DNA of 64,000 nucleotides from NCBI GenBank assembly GCA_019828595.1, contig JAHQRK010000023.1, positions 806,001 through 870,000 of the forward strand. The letters are read 5' to 3'. The translations under genes and the position numbers were made by a program. A model generated the notes under the pieces. That model was given only the letters and a program-made list of their open reading frames with translations. It was not told where the DNA came from and did no database searches. Origin of the DNA: Aphanomyces cochlioides. Its lineage: Eukaryota > Oomycota > Saprolegniomycetes > Saprolegniales > Verrucalvaceae. This document shows, in pieces, positions 9,438 to 20,364 of this stretch; position 1 is the stretch's first letter, and each line of letters begins with the position of its first letter.

Positions 9438-10598
9438 CTAATCAGTTGCAGCAAGGGCATTTCTGACATCGCGCGGTGGCTCAACGTAAGCTTCAACTTC
9501 GTCTTGTCCATTTTGAATTCTATTGACGATATCGTGGAGCACACAGCAGGCTAATATCCAATCGCAGACAAATTTGATGTCAGCAGAAGACTTGATATGA
9601 AGGGGGAGGGAAGTTAGACTAGCCCAACGACCTTTCAAGATGCCATTACCATGCTCGCAGACAACACGACCACTTGAGTAAACATTGTTGAACGTAGAAT
9701 TCGCCGGGGTTGTAGTGCTGGGGAGATGAAAGGGGGCAAGGGATTGGAGAGTCAGTTTAAATCCAGCATCCACGAGCTGATATTGACCGGGGTCAAAGTA
9801 ACGAGTGGGCTGGGTAAAACAGGGAGATGAACACCACACTGTAGAGTCGTGCACACTACCAGGCCATCCTGCTACAACATAGCGAATGCTTCTCTTATAA
9901 TCGAAAGTCAGGATAACATTCATCGAGTATTCCTTTTTCCGACTGAAATAGGCCTCGCCATGGAGCATTGGCTTTTGATAAAGAACAACATGCGTCCCAT
10001 CGGACGCTAGAATACAATCACGAAGACCGAACGTGTTTGCATGGTACAAAGCAAGTTCATGTCTTTCGTTGCGATTAGGCCAATGAATTTCATCGCTGGC
10101 CACAGCTAGAACAGCTTGTATAACTCGTCGAGAATACAGCGCCACGGTTCCAAGCCCTATATTCTTTGACCTCGCTACCATACCCAACGATGCACCTGTC
10201 CCATTGTGACCTAGGCGATGCAAAGCGGTTGCGAGTTGTACCCAGACAGGGCGTTGCTTCCAATTAGAAGCAGAGCGAAAAATCAAATTGTTCTCAATCA
10301 AACTTAATATGAAAGCAAACGTAGTTTGACAAACACGTAACTTCTGCATAAAATCACGCACACGCATGTTGGGTAGAACCGAGAGCGCGTCCATGGGTTG
10401 AGGAGCACTCATACGGCTCTCCAAGTATCTGATCGACATCAGCATCATTCGCAGGTTGACGAGTCTATCGATCTCATGTTTGCTCTGCGAGCTCCATGGA
10501 GGGCAAAGGAGAATCAATGTTTTGACCATCTCATCGAGAGACTTCAGGAGACTGGTACGCTCGGATGGACGTGTCATAGAACGCCTCAAAATGCACAC
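9438..10598 (-). CDS. Harbinger (DDE_Tnp_4) transposase
   Basis: The frame is a complete 386-aa protein. Residues about 75-180 form the helix-turn-helix-like N-terminal part (LRVCQTTFAFIL, LATALHRLGHNG). The catalytic DDE superfamily core follows: first Asp in CILASDGTHV, second Asp in WPGSVHDSTVW, and the acidic residue in RVVCEHGNGILKGRW near residue 320. The pattern GYPGS/GWPGSxHD is typical of this family. The C-terminal helical part ends with CCVLHDIVN, also a family hallmark. No frameshift is visible, so the enzyme could be functional although its partner gene is truncated. It excises and reinserts the element with a 3-bp target site (family knowledge). Confidence 0.92.
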   Translation of the reverse strand: MCILRRSMTRPSERTSLLKSLDEMVKTLILLCPPWSSQSKHEIDRLVNLRMMLMSIRYLESRMSAPQPMDALSVLPNMRVRDFMQKLRVCQTTFAFILSLIENNLIFRSASNWKQRPVWVQLATALHRLGHNGTGASLGMVARSKNIGLGTVALYSRRVIQAVLAVASDEIHWPNRNERHELALYHANTFGLRDCILASDGTHVVLYQKPMLHGEAYFSRKKEYSMNVILTFDYKRSIRYVVAGWPGSVHDSTVWCSSPCFTQPTRYFDPGQYQLVDAGFKLTLQSLAPFHLPSTTTPANSTFNNVYSSGRVVCEHGNGILKGRWASLTSLPLHIKSSADIKFVCDWILACCVLHDIVNRIQNGQDEVEAYVEPPRDVRNALAATD

Positions 10599-10599
10599 T

Positions 10600-11683
10600 G
10601 TCTGTCCATTACAAATAAGAACGAGGGAAAATTGAACTGTGTAATTTGAGTCTCAAGAAATCAACTGCTTTTCTATGCCGGGTAGAATAATAAAATTTGG
10701 CTTTTTAATTTGCCGAAAATCAAAAGCAAATCCCCAATTCTCTAAATGAGCCACCCTAATGTGTCGCTGACCCAAAATGTGTCGCTAACTGATACAAGTT
10801 CGAAGGATGCATGAGCAAGCAGCAGTAAGTGGTGCAGTATAGAAGCCGTGGGGTTTATACGATAGCCTTTTTTATTCTTCATGTGGTCATTGTTGCCTTG
10901 AACGCCATTGTACAACGCACTGGGGAATGCACTACATCAGTGAATAAAAGCCATGCGAAAAGCATCTAATGTCAAAATATTCCAGTTCATAAGCTGGTTG
11001 AGGTCGCGAAGGCAAGAGTCCGCACAGTCTGATGGAGTTAATTGTACTGTAGTTCTTTTTATGTGCAAATGACGCCGATGAAAAGATGTGGAGCAAGAGC
11101 AAACAATCACGTGCTTGTAACGTTGACATGGAATGGGAACTGCGGACTGATGTTGTGGATATTTATGCGTTTTCCAGCGACAATCTCGTTCAAGTGGGGG
11201 TTGAATCCCCTCGCGGGCTAGATCGCAACCGCTCGATTCCTGTGTGCAGTCTTGTCTAGAGAGCAATCTCCTTTGGACTGTGTTTCTCAGTCTTTAAATC
11301 TTGTCGAGGCCCTCCACTCCACCCAAGTCCTTTTTCCAAAATCCTCCGCTGTTACTCACGCCCCCAGTTGGAAGATCCCATCCCTGTTCACATTGTTCCG
11401 AGCTATCAATGAACCGTCTACAACGAATTAATGTCGTCCATGAGAACTTGCAACAGCTACAGCGCCTCAATCATGGATCTCCCCATGAGCTGGACGGGAA
11501 AATATCGTGGACAGCGGTCAAGTGGTCGCGTCGAGCGACTCAGATTGGACCAAAGTTGAATTCTACTTGAAGTTTGTATACTTTTGACACACTTCATACA
11601 ACTCTCAAGTGTAAATTTGGTTTTGCGTCAACCAACACCCATGGATTTCAAGGACATTTTGGAATTGCAGGGGGAAGAGGAAG
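10600..11683. other. Intergenic, no supported gene
   Basis: This is the flank between the Harbinger element and the first MFS copy. It holds a short direct repeat around 10759-10797 (AATGTGTCGCTGACC / AATGTGTCGCTAACT) and several short frames without features. The promoter of MFS copy 1 should lie close to 11684; no clear core element can be pointed out. Confidence 0.5.
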
Positions 11684-13351
11684 ATGCTCGGGAAGCTCTG
11701 GACGTATGCGCGCGACGCCGAGCACAATGTCAAGCTAGCGTACGTTTTTACGATCATCTATTTCTCCTGTCGAAGGTACTCACGTCCTCCCGGTCGTCTC
11801 CTGGACTAAGGCGCATCGATGGATAGCATCATCTTGGAACAAGTCCTTTCTGGGTATGTCTTTGTCTTGACGCAGTCAAATGAACCCGTCGGGATTGTCA
11901 ATGGCGTGCTGGGACTCGTGCAAATGATCGCGGCGATTCCAGGCGGATGGGCCGTCTATCACTCTCGACGAGACACGATTCTCAAGATTTCGTCCTTCCT
12001 TGGAGTACTCAGTGCGATCCTGTCCATTGCTGCCTTTTCAATTGTTGGTTATACTCATGTGAATTTGTCGCGCTGATGGTGAATTGTAGGGCAATATGAT
12101 GGCCGTCTACGTTGCGTTTGGCTTTTGGGGACTCTTTAGCGCCCTCCAGAGTCCAGCGCTTGAATCGCTCTTTGCCGACTCGATCCCGAATGGAGAGCGC
12201 TCTTTTCCCATCACAATCAAACACATGCTTCAAAACACAGCCTACATCGTCGGCCCGGCGATTTGCATCCTCTTTTTCATCATCTATGGCGATTCTTGGA
12301 ACTTGGGTAGGTTTACTCTGTCGCGTTGGGGATGCTTACTTGTCATACCCGGGCTGCAAACCGTGTTGATCATTGGGACTGTCATTGGCCTTCCATCGTT
12401 CATCCTTTTGTTCTTTTTCAACGACGACTTGGCGTATGAAAACTACACGAGCAGCAAGAAAGCCCGAACTCTGTCGTTCATTCACGAAGACGGCTTGCTC
12501 GAATATTCAGCGGTCGACGATGCCGAACCAGACCAACCAGCAACAGAATCCACTGAGTTGCTCACCGACGAGGAATCGACAGGTTCGTTGACGCTTGCTT
12601 GGCCGTGAAATTGACTGTGAACTCTGCTAGACGATGCGACCCTCAACACCTTTTTGTGCCTTGGACCTCGTCATGTTCCATATCTTTTGTTCGCCTCCGA
12701 CTTTATCATTTGCAATGGAGCAGGCATGACCATTGGTTTCTTCCCCGTCTTTTTTCAAAATGAATACAGCCTCACGCCGTCTCAAGTCAACTTTTTATTC
12801 GTCGCGCAGCCGCTCTTGGTCGTCATTTTGGCATATTTAACTCAGCGTGCTTCGACGTACGATGAGGACTGCATTGCCTTGCTCATTTAAGCTTGTAGGG
12901 TCTACGGAACGATTGAGACGGTTGTTGCCACTCGCATTTTCTCCACAGTATGCCTCGGCGCAATGACGTATATCACGCCATAGTATTGGAAATCATCATG
13001 TTCTTGCTACGGTATGTGAACTATCTCTTACGAGGTGATTTCACCATGAATGCAATGTAGAGCTGGGTTTATGCGCTGCTCGGAACCACTGCGAACTTCG
13101 CTCATGATGGATTATGTGCCGCAAAATCTGCGGGGACGTTGGAATTCGCTCGAAGGGCTCACTCAATTTTCCTACTCAGGCAGTGCCGTCGTGGGGGGTA
13201 CTTGATTGAACGCCACGGCTACCGCTACTGCTTCCTCATCACGGCGGTCATTTACTTCATCGGGTTGATGTTTGAAGTTGTGTTGATTCCTGTCATTCAA
13301 GGCCACCGAGCTTTGGGCAAGCCCAAGAAAGCCGTTGTCCAGCTCCACTAA
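11684..13351 (+). pseudogene. MFS transporter copy 1, frameshifted
   Basis: Exon by exon this is a copy of the MFS gene at 16995: 11684-11775, 11827-12043, 12090-12582, 12631-12856, 12899-13011, 13061-13351. The protein starts MLGKLWTYARD and carries the MFS loop 2-3 signature (PGGWAVYHSRRDTI). Three lesions are visible. The intron present in copy 2 after DSWNL has kept its donor (GT at 12307) but lost its acceptor AG, and the insert is read through in frame. Exon 12899-13011 is one base shorter than its paralog, giving a stop at 12981. A run of six G at 13192-13197 is one base short of the paralog frame, which shifts the last exon. Each indel alone would truncate the protein inside the C-terminal half. 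A sequencing error is possible for the G run, less so for the other two. Confidence 0.85.
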
Positions 13352-13710
13352 CTACAACTCTGCAATGAGACAACTAGGTGAAGCTTGTAGACTAGGAGAA
13401 GTAATCCCTCGAAATTTAAATCGCTCCACAATCCATGGGGGATTTTCCCCCTCCATGACCTCTCAACAGGGGTCGAGTCTCTAGTACTACAGCTGTACTA
13501 CTAAATCAGTCGTCACTTACTATCTGAGCCAGTCCAGACGGACTTACAAGTCGTCCTTCCTTGACAGATCTATCACCAAGAATAAGCTGTCTGCCTTTGC
13601 TTCATGACAATTAAGCATACAATTTGATGGGGAGTTTTACTAAGCGTTCGCATTCCATCTTCCGTCGCATCGGCATTGACTATCGCATGATTAGTAGTTT
13701 GACCATATTA
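13352..13710. other. Intergenic, no gene
   Basis: Spacer between MFS copy 1 and the TIR element. It includes a near-perfect hairpin around 13434-13458 (ATGGGGGA / TCCCCCTCCAT) of unknown meaning. A TA dinucleotide at 13709-13710 precedes the element. Confidence 0.5.
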
Positions 13711-13741
13711 GAGAGTTTTCGAAGCACCAAATTTTGGATTC
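13711..13741 (+). repeat. Left terminal inverted repeat of the 2.97-kb element
   Basis: Starts GAGAGTTTTCGAAGCACC; pairs with the complement of 16650-16681, with 13 identical outer bases and an identical TTTTGGATTC further in. Confidence 0.65.
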
Positions 13742-13812
13742 ACATTTTGGGTTTCTTGTATTGTGAGATTCATTCTAAATAGTGAGATGGGCTGGAAATG
13801 TATATAATGACG

Positions 13813-13839
13813 GCAACTGTGATAGGAATCCTATCACAC
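13813..13839. repeat. Palindrome of the CAACTGTGATAG family, copy 1
   Basis: Perfect 9-bp arms TGTGATAGG / CCTATCACA with a three-base centre, preceded by GCAAC. Related palindromes occur at 14561 and 14664 in the same element. Confidence 0.7.
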
Positions 13840-14560
13840 CATATAACGCAATATGATTGGAAGTTAATCTGATGAATTGACTTGGTAGACGAAAACAGAC
13901 CATGAACCTCGTGGGGCATTGACAGATAAGTTTAACAAGAAAGACAGAAAAGGAAACCTTTGATTACACTCAACACGTAGAGGTACAATGTACTCGGTAT
14001 GCGTTGCTCGTCGTTCCCCAACCCGGGCTATTCAAATGACAAATCGACACTTTGAACACCTGCACTGCAGTCTAATTACATTTTACACACACGAATTGTG
14101 ATAGTTCTCGCATCTCTCCACTACCTCGTGAGCAGTAGGCAGTAGAGCAATAATCAATTGAATTATCTCAATATGCAACATGAATCCACAAGGTTCATGA
14201 ATCATTCAAACTTTGACGTTGCAACGTCAAAACTTGATAGGATAATGAGTTGTGAGGCGAAGGTGTGGAGATCAAATCCGTCATCATTACTTTTGACTTT
14301 TGCTTGTGCTTTAATTCATGAATCGTATGAAATTCATGAAATCTACAGTGTTTTGTGTTTTATGCTCTAGCCATTTGAATATGCTTCCAGTATAATTAAG
14401 CGAGTGGGCGCATAACACGCCAACAATCGTGATGTTGTGTTGCAGCTAGTATAGCTTATATCTGTGCTAGACGTTCAACAAAGATTCGGCTTCTTTATTT
14501 GTCGGCTAGACTTTAAGCATGCGAGTGCATGATGCTTGATATCTGCCAATATTCATTTGT

Positions 14561-14598
14561 TGAGCAACTGTGATAGAATCTCTAACACAGTTGCTCAG
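14561..14598. repeat. Palindrome of the CAACTGTGATAG family, copy 2
   Basis: Perfect 12-bp outer arms TGAGCAACTGTG / CACAGTTGCTCA around a TAG..CTA core, the most complete member of the family. Confidence 0.75.
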
Positions 14599-14663
14599 AA
14601 TTTTGCGCATTTCGGATTTGTATACTGAAATCAAGTCAAAAACATTTATTGAAAACGGATGTC

Positions 14664-14728
14664 AGGCAACTGTGATAGATTTCCTATCACACTCCAATAC
14701 AAAATGATCGTGTTTCTATCATAGTTGC
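14664..14728. repeat. Palindrome of the CAACTGTGATAG family, copy 3 and half copy
   Basis: 14664-14692 has arms TGTGATAG / CTATCACA preceded by GGCAAC. An inverted half site (CTATCATAGTTGC) follows at 14716-14728. Confidence 0.65.
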
Positions 14729-15954
14729 AGCAGATGTATCGATTTTTTAAATCGATTTCCGAATCTCGCAGCCAATCAGAATCGAATATTTAACTATTTC
14801 ACGCAAAACACACCCAAACACACCCTAACTCACATGCAATTAATTTGGCCAATATTCAGTTGAACTTGGCTTCAGTATGGTCAAATCGATTTGGAAATGC
14901 ATTAATCGTAATTCGTCGAGAGAAATACAAATTTTAAGTATGAGAAATGTGAATCGCTGAGAGAACTCTCAGTATTTTCGTGCATCGGCCATTAAATTGA
15001 TCCGAAATATATGATATTTTGTATTGCCTCACTATTGGAGATATCTTGTCGAATTTGCTGAGGATGGCCTCAGCAATAGGGTGGGCCAATAGAGTAACTA
15101 AAAATTCAAAAAATGTACCCAATCATGCCAAAAACAAATCATAACGTTATCATTTATAGGATCGCATGCTCTACTATGCATACGGAGTAGGCATTGGAGA
15201 CAATGAAGCATTCACCATGTTCGCTAGTAAGACGTATCTACAACACTAGGTAGCCTATACATTGACTAGCTGCAATTTTGTGGATTTTATATCGAAATTC
15301 CACCTCGCTAAGCCGAGAAATCCTCCATCATGTTGACCCATTGTAGCTGAAAAAGTGCAAATACTATGAGCACTAACTCCAGTTTGAAGCTATAGTTTGG
15401 AATTTCATTTGTATCGTCTGTTCAAATGATAACAGGATATAAAATGATGTCTATGTGTGAAACTTCTATTGCTTTGCTGTGAAAACAAGGCACGCTTTGA
15501 CAGTATCGCGCCACGACTGTCTCAAACTGTGTCTTGTACACGAGATTTCAAATCAGCATGATCATTCTTGCAAATGTCATGCTCAGAGGGAGTTGTAGAT
15601 TAGTGAGACATTAAACTTTTACTACGCATTATGCATGTCTGGGCAAAGCAAACGTTCATCTATGTCGTTGTCATCACTTGAATGTCTAGCTACATAATGA
15701 TATTAAACGCCATGCGTATTGCATGAGCACTGCGAACTCTTTTGCTATTTGCAGCCGGAGGTGGCTTGTCGACAACTCTGAAAATCACTAAGTCGATTAC
15801 ATTTGTCCAATCAAACGTATTCAATGAAATAATTGGTCAAAATTTACAAGCCGAGATTCCTCTCAGCAAATTCCGATAACAAGTCATTTGATTTTTGGTC
15901 AAAAACACAAATTCGACTGAAATTGACAATATAAAATGATAGACCTCTAAAACA

Positions 15955-16486
15955 TTATTCCTGAAGGAGGAGTGAAACCTGAACTCACTTCAGGTTTTGC
16001 ATGACGAAAGCTGAAAACTTGTTCGTTGGTTGGGATTCGGAGAGAAGTTGTATCCGTACATTTATTTAATACATATCCGTATTGAAAAAGCTCTTGTGTG
16101 TTGACCAGTGTAGAAGTCATGCCAAGAGAAGACAAAGAAGCGCATGACCCCGAACATGTCGAGCCATCCTTTGGCAAGTTTGCGTGCCGCCACGACATCG
16201 CCTTGCTCCGTCAAGTTGTTCATGAGAAGCCATGGGAGGCTGACCATGGCTTCGTCATGGAGAAGTGGTCATGAATTGCCGACGACCTAAATCGGCGACA
16301 TGTCGATATCTCTATCGAAAGCATTGTTGTAGGATACTATTGGGCTTTCAGGACGCAATCTTATGACATGACTGGAAAGTAACACTTCCATGAAAGACAT
16401 GAACTGACCAACATTACCGCCACATCGGTCGAGAGCACTTGTCACTAGAGCAAGGAACTCGGCGTTGCTCATGGGACTGACGCTCA
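15955..16486 (-). pseudogene. Cellular-looking gene fragment inside the TIR element
   Basis: Three minus-strand stretches read like real protein although no single frame joins them. One starts at 16486 (MSVSPMSNAEFLALVTSALD, 66 codons). A second runs from about 16247 (NNLTEQGDVVAARKLAKGW, then FFVFSWHDFY). The last, ending at 15947, is less convincing. An AG acceptor lies before the second (TTTAG, complement of 16285-16289). I do not recognise the family. The stretches show no transposase motif and are GC-richer than the surrounding element, so they may be a captured and decaying host gene. Confidence 0.4.
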
Positions 16487-16649
16487 TGTTGAATGAATGG
16501 AGCAAATTATGCGGTGATAACAACCGGAATCCAAAATAAAGGATTTCCGAAAAACAGACAAATTTGAGTTTTGGATTGAAACAAAAACTTGAAATTTTCG
16601 TCGAAAAATCTTGCATTCAAAATTTCAGGTAAACTTTTTGGGCGAAATC

Positions 16650-16681
16650 GAATCCAAAAATTTGGGTTTTCGAAAACTCTC
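16650..16681 (-). repeat. Right terminal inverted repeat of the 2.97-kb element
   Basis: The complement starts GAGAGTTTTCGAAAACCC and mirrors the left end. It is followed by TA at 16682-16683. Confidence 0.65.
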
Positions 16682-16994
16682 TATTGTCCCGAATGCTCCG
16701 TCTGGGGATTGAAATTTTAGCATCGCTCTTTCCTAGAGCGGCTTTAGCCCTCTAGGTGGCTTGGTATTTCACGATTCCAAGCTGTCTGCATTAGTTGTCA
16801 TGGCTCAACAGCCTCCCCACCATACAATTCTCGTACAATAATCTAACGTGTTCTAGCACGGATGTCGTTGTCATTTTGAACTATAATTTTCACCGTTTTG
16901 ATGCAATTTTATGACTTTTTCATAATTTTTCAACGGATTTTCCACAGTGTCGACCACGACCAACATCCATTTTCGATTTCGCTTGCTTGGAGCC

Positions 16995-18685
16995 ATGATT
17001 GGCAAAGTGTGGTCGTATGCGCGCAACGCAGAGCACAATGTCAAGCTCGCCTATCTCTTCACAATCACGTACTTCTCATGCAACAGGTATGTCGTGGCCG
17101 CGTCGAGTGAATCGTGATGGTTTTGCGTCGTAGCATCATTTTCCAACAAGTGCTCTCGGGCTTCATCTTTGTCTTGACCGGATCGAATGAACCTGTGGGC
17201 GTCGTCAAGGGTGTCCAAGGGATCACACAAATGATTGCCGCCATTCCTGGTGGCTGGGCCTGCGACCATTTCCGCCGTGATACGATTTTGAAAGTTGCGT
17301 CCGTCCTCGGTGTCTTTTGCGCGGTTTTGTCCATGGTGGCCTTTTATATTGTACCCTTGCTACACCGTTGAAGATTGCTCACGTGAACCTACGCTTAGGG
17401 TCATATGATGTTGATTTACGTCACGTTTGGGTGCTGGGGTCTCTTCAGCGCGTTGCAAAGTCCAGCGTTGGAAGCCCTCTTTGCCGACTCGATTCCAAAC
17501 GGTGAGCGTTCGTTCCCCATCACGGTCAAGCACATGCTCATGAACACCGCGTTTATTGTGGGCCCTGCCATTTGCGTCGTTTTCTTCCTTATCTACGGCG
17601 ACTCTTGGAACTTGGGTACATTCTTTCCGCGACGTCCTCTAATTTTGCGAATGACTTGTAGCTGGATTGCAAGCTGTCTTGGTGCTTGGTACTGTGATTG
17701 GATTGCCACCGCTTGTTCTGCTCTTCTTTTTCAACGACGACTTGGCTTATGCCAACTACACGAGCAAGCCAAAAGCCCGCACGCTCTCGTTCGTGGATGA
17801 AGATGGTGCTGTAGAGTACGCCATCGCTGACGACAAAGCCGAAGCTGGCACCGAGACGGCCAACCTCGTTCCCAAGGAGCAACCTGGTACTCCCCAATGT
17901 CTCTCAATTTTTTTCTCATGAATTCTATAGTGGAGCGCATGGCTCTGGACGAGGAAACACTGCAAGCGAATACGTTTCTCTTCTTTGGTCCTCGCCACGT
18001 GCCTTATCTTTTGTTTTTCTCGGACTTTGTGATTTGCAATGGAGCTGGCATGACCATCAGTTTCTTCCCACTATTTTTCCAGCACGATTACAACCTCACG
18101 CCATCTCACGTCAACCTTTTGTTTGTCGCGCAGCCACTCTTGGTTGTCTTTATGGCTTATTTCACTCAACGTGTTTCCACGTACGTCGCTGCTCTCGAAA
18201 GCATAACTGGATGAACACTCATGTAGGTATTACGGAACGATCGAAACGATTGTTGTCACTCGCATCTTTGCGACTTTTTGTCTTGGTGTCATGGCCTTCG
18301 TCCAGCCTCTGGCCTTTGAAATCATCATGTTCTTACTCCGGTAAGCCGCCAAGCTGCTTCAAGCATAAAAAATCGTCGCATGTGTAGAGCGGGTTTCATG
18401 CGTTGCTCTGAGCCTTTGCGGATTTCGATCATGATGGATTACGTGCCTCAAAATTCGCGTGGACGCTGGAACTCCCTCGAAGGACTGACGCAATTTACGT
18501 ACTCTGGCAGCGCTGTCGTTGGCGGCTACTTGATTGAGCGCCACGGATATCGCTACTGCTTCCTCATCACTGCTGTCATTTACTTGGTCGGTATGTTGAT
18601 TGAGGCCTTGCTCATCCCAATCATCCACGGCCATCATGCTCTCATCAAATCCAAGACGACAGCAACGGAGCAACCCAAGGTGTAA
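16995..18685 (+). CDS. MFS transporter copy 2 (complete)
   Basis: Joining 16995-17086, 17134-17350, 17399-17615, 17662-17886, 17931-18180, 18227-18340 and 18388-18685 gives 471 codons in frame with GT-AG introns of 44-48 bp. The start ATG (MIGKVWSYAR) is chosen because copies 1 and 3 have a Met at the same position. The protein is a major facilitator with the loop 2-3 signature PGGWACDHFRRDTI near residue 80, the family blocks FADSIPNGERSFP and CNGAGMTISFFP, and an acidic cytosolic loop near the middle that differs most between copies. It ends with a predicted hydrophobic hairpin and a basic tail. Substrate unknown; probably a plasma or vacuolar membrane carrier. It is intact while copy 1 is broken. 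Confidence 0.9.
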
Positions 18686-19275
18686 ACTCCGACTTGGCTA
18701 ACTCCAAACACGAAGTCATTTTTGTTACAAATTTCCGAGAGCGAACTGTTCATCGCTATTATAGCCTCAGGCTGCTGGGCAAAGTTTAAACCAATGTTCA
18801 GTAGAATATTAGTAGAGTTAAGCTCGAAAGGATGTCGCGGATAAATAAATAAAAGCAAGACACTAGACACTGAGATAGCTCTGGCAGTCGTCCGCATTGA
18901 CAACGTATTCCTAAAGCATAGGTAAGACGGGGGGGATAAAGTCGTGAGCGGACCAGTTCGAGGAAATCGCAGAGGGACAGAAGACTCTGCGGGTTTACGT
19001 CTGGATGTGCTACAATGAACTAACGAGATTGTTAGCGCCTCAGTGCCGGTGGTTTGCCATACATTTAAATACTTTTCCAGCTTTGCCCGCCTTGAATCAA
19101 TCACGCGAGGATCAAAGCTCTTGAAAAGCGACTTCTCAGGGAAGTATTGCGACTGCCGTAGAGCCTCAGGTAGCTACAATGCCACATAAAACTCAAGAAA
19201 GCATTGGATGGTTGACAACGCACCCCTCTTCGCATGTGTCGAAAGTCACTGTAGCGCCTTCGGACAGTCCACGAT
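18686..19275. other. Intergenic, no supported gene
   Basis: A 156-codon minus frame crosses this stretch and the end of MFS copy 2. It has no recognisable motif and I treat it as chance. This is probably the 3' region shared by MFS copy 2 and the convergent minus-strand membrane gene. Confidence 0.45.
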
Positions 19276-20225
19276 TCACCAGGCGCGAGGACTAGGATCT
19301 ACATCTTGGTTGAGCACAAGCATGTTTCCTAGACGAGGAACCTTGTACGACACGAAGGACGCATTGGCTTTTCGGGACAAAGTCCACGATGGAATTTGGA
19401 CTTTGAGATCGATTCGATTTGGTTCCTTGCTCGTCGGCTCAAACCACAGACTGCTCTTCATCTTGCTCGCACCGAATGAACCATACATCGATCGTCCGAT
19501 CAACGATTTAGAGCTGAACGACGGAAAACGTTCAAGTGTGAGTGCGACTACTTCTGGCGACATCGGTGTGAGTTGGCGGTGTGGTTTGACTGACGCAACG
19601 GCCAAGATCGTCACGCTTACAAGTAATGTCGACTGAAAGACAATGGAAGGCACTTCCTGCTTCGATATAGGGCTTCTCTCGACGAGCTACCAAGACGAGT
19701 GAGAGACTTGTATGCAAGAGCCAGTGAACGCACCGACGCGACCAAGTGCTGCAGTGTCAACAGCCAACGAACGATCCAAAACGAACGGACAAACAGTGGC
19801 AAATGCAGATTCCGTCGATGCGCCATCCAAATTAGCGATGATGAGAGCGTCTAGAGTACTTGTAAGGCGAGTCTGTTCGCGGCAAGGACACAAACCCATG
19901 CGAGGCTATCAGCAACCAAGATCGAGCGCAGAGTGTGACTTGGGTCCCAGAGACTCGAGTACATGTATGAGACCCACGTGACGATAGCCAGCCACATCGA
20001 AGCCGCGCCACGAAGCCAAAACTACGAAATCTTTCAACGGAGAACCTATGGAGGCGGACGCACCTGGACGGGGAAGATGATTTCAGAGAGGTATGTCTTG
20101 GGAAGTGGTTGGATCGCTGCGAGCCACCATGCTGCAATCACAATAAAGAGAATATCAAAGACCAGCAGCAGCGTGTACTCGGTCGTGTCTGTCGACGGCG
20201 GGTACAGCTCCAGCAGCCACGGCAT
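19276..20225 (-). CDS. Unidentified multi-span membrane protein (exons partly resolved)
   Basis: On the minus strand a coding stretch with a strong membrane segment (YTLLLVFDILFIVIAAWWLA) ends at a GT donor after EIIFPVQ. Removing an intron of about 40 bp joins it in frame to FWLRGAASMWLAIVTWV and then SLAWVCVLAANRLALQ, two further hydrophobic segments. A GT follows, and downstream frames 19617-19826 and 19276-19653 may supply the last exons, the latter beginning MPSIVFQSTLLVSVTI. The first usable ATG is at about 20225 (MPWLLELYPP); an upstream exon is possible because the frame is open to about 20360 without a Met. No family recognised. It lies on the opposite strand between MFS copies 2 and 3 and is unrelated to them. 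Confidence 0.45.
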
Positions 20226-20364
20226 CGCGACGAAGGCACTGAGGGTTTTGCGGTGTAGAGTCGAGCCAAGTGGTTTGTGGCACCAACTGGCAACTCGCTC
20301 GAAAGCATGCCATTGGTTGATTGACAAACCCAAGCGACCAAGAGCACATTGCTCGAGGAACTAG

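Larger units (their letters stand above)
9020..10720. mobile_element. PIF/Harbinger DNA transposon remnant
   Basis: Two convergent genes, a DDE_Tnp_4-type transposase on the minus strand and a small accessory protein on the plus strand, match the usual two-gene Harbinger layout. The left end is replaced by the truncated gypsy element, so the accessory gene lacks its N-terminal exons. I could not identify TIRs; the right end probably lies between 10600 and 10800. Confidence 0.7.
13711..16681. mobile_element. 2.97-kb non-autonomous TIR element with TA target duplication
   Basis: The first bases, GAGAGTTTTCGAA, are repeated in inverted orientation at the right end (TTCGAAAACTCTC, 16669-16681). 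After a three-base difference the match continues through CCAAA and TTTTGGATTC, giving a TIR of about 30 bp with few mismatches. Both ends are flanked by TA (13709-13710 and 16682-16683), the target duplication of Tc1/mariner-type elements (family knowledge). The interior is AT-rich, holds no transposase, and includes several related palindromes and a piece of a cellular-looking gene, so it would be mobilised in trans, if at all. This boundary assignment is my own inference. Confidence 0.6.

Noticed and set aside
11185..11230. T-arm-like GGGGGTTGAATCCCC, possible tRNA
   Set aside because: The loop lacks the conserved C56 and no acceptor, D or anticodon arm can be folded around it.
13434..13458. 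Hairpin that looks like a bacterial terminator
   Set aside because: The genome is eukaryotic and there is no T run; it is only noted as a palindrome.
19208..19636. 142-codon plus frame
   Set aside because: Overlaps the better minus-strand membrane gene and has no features.
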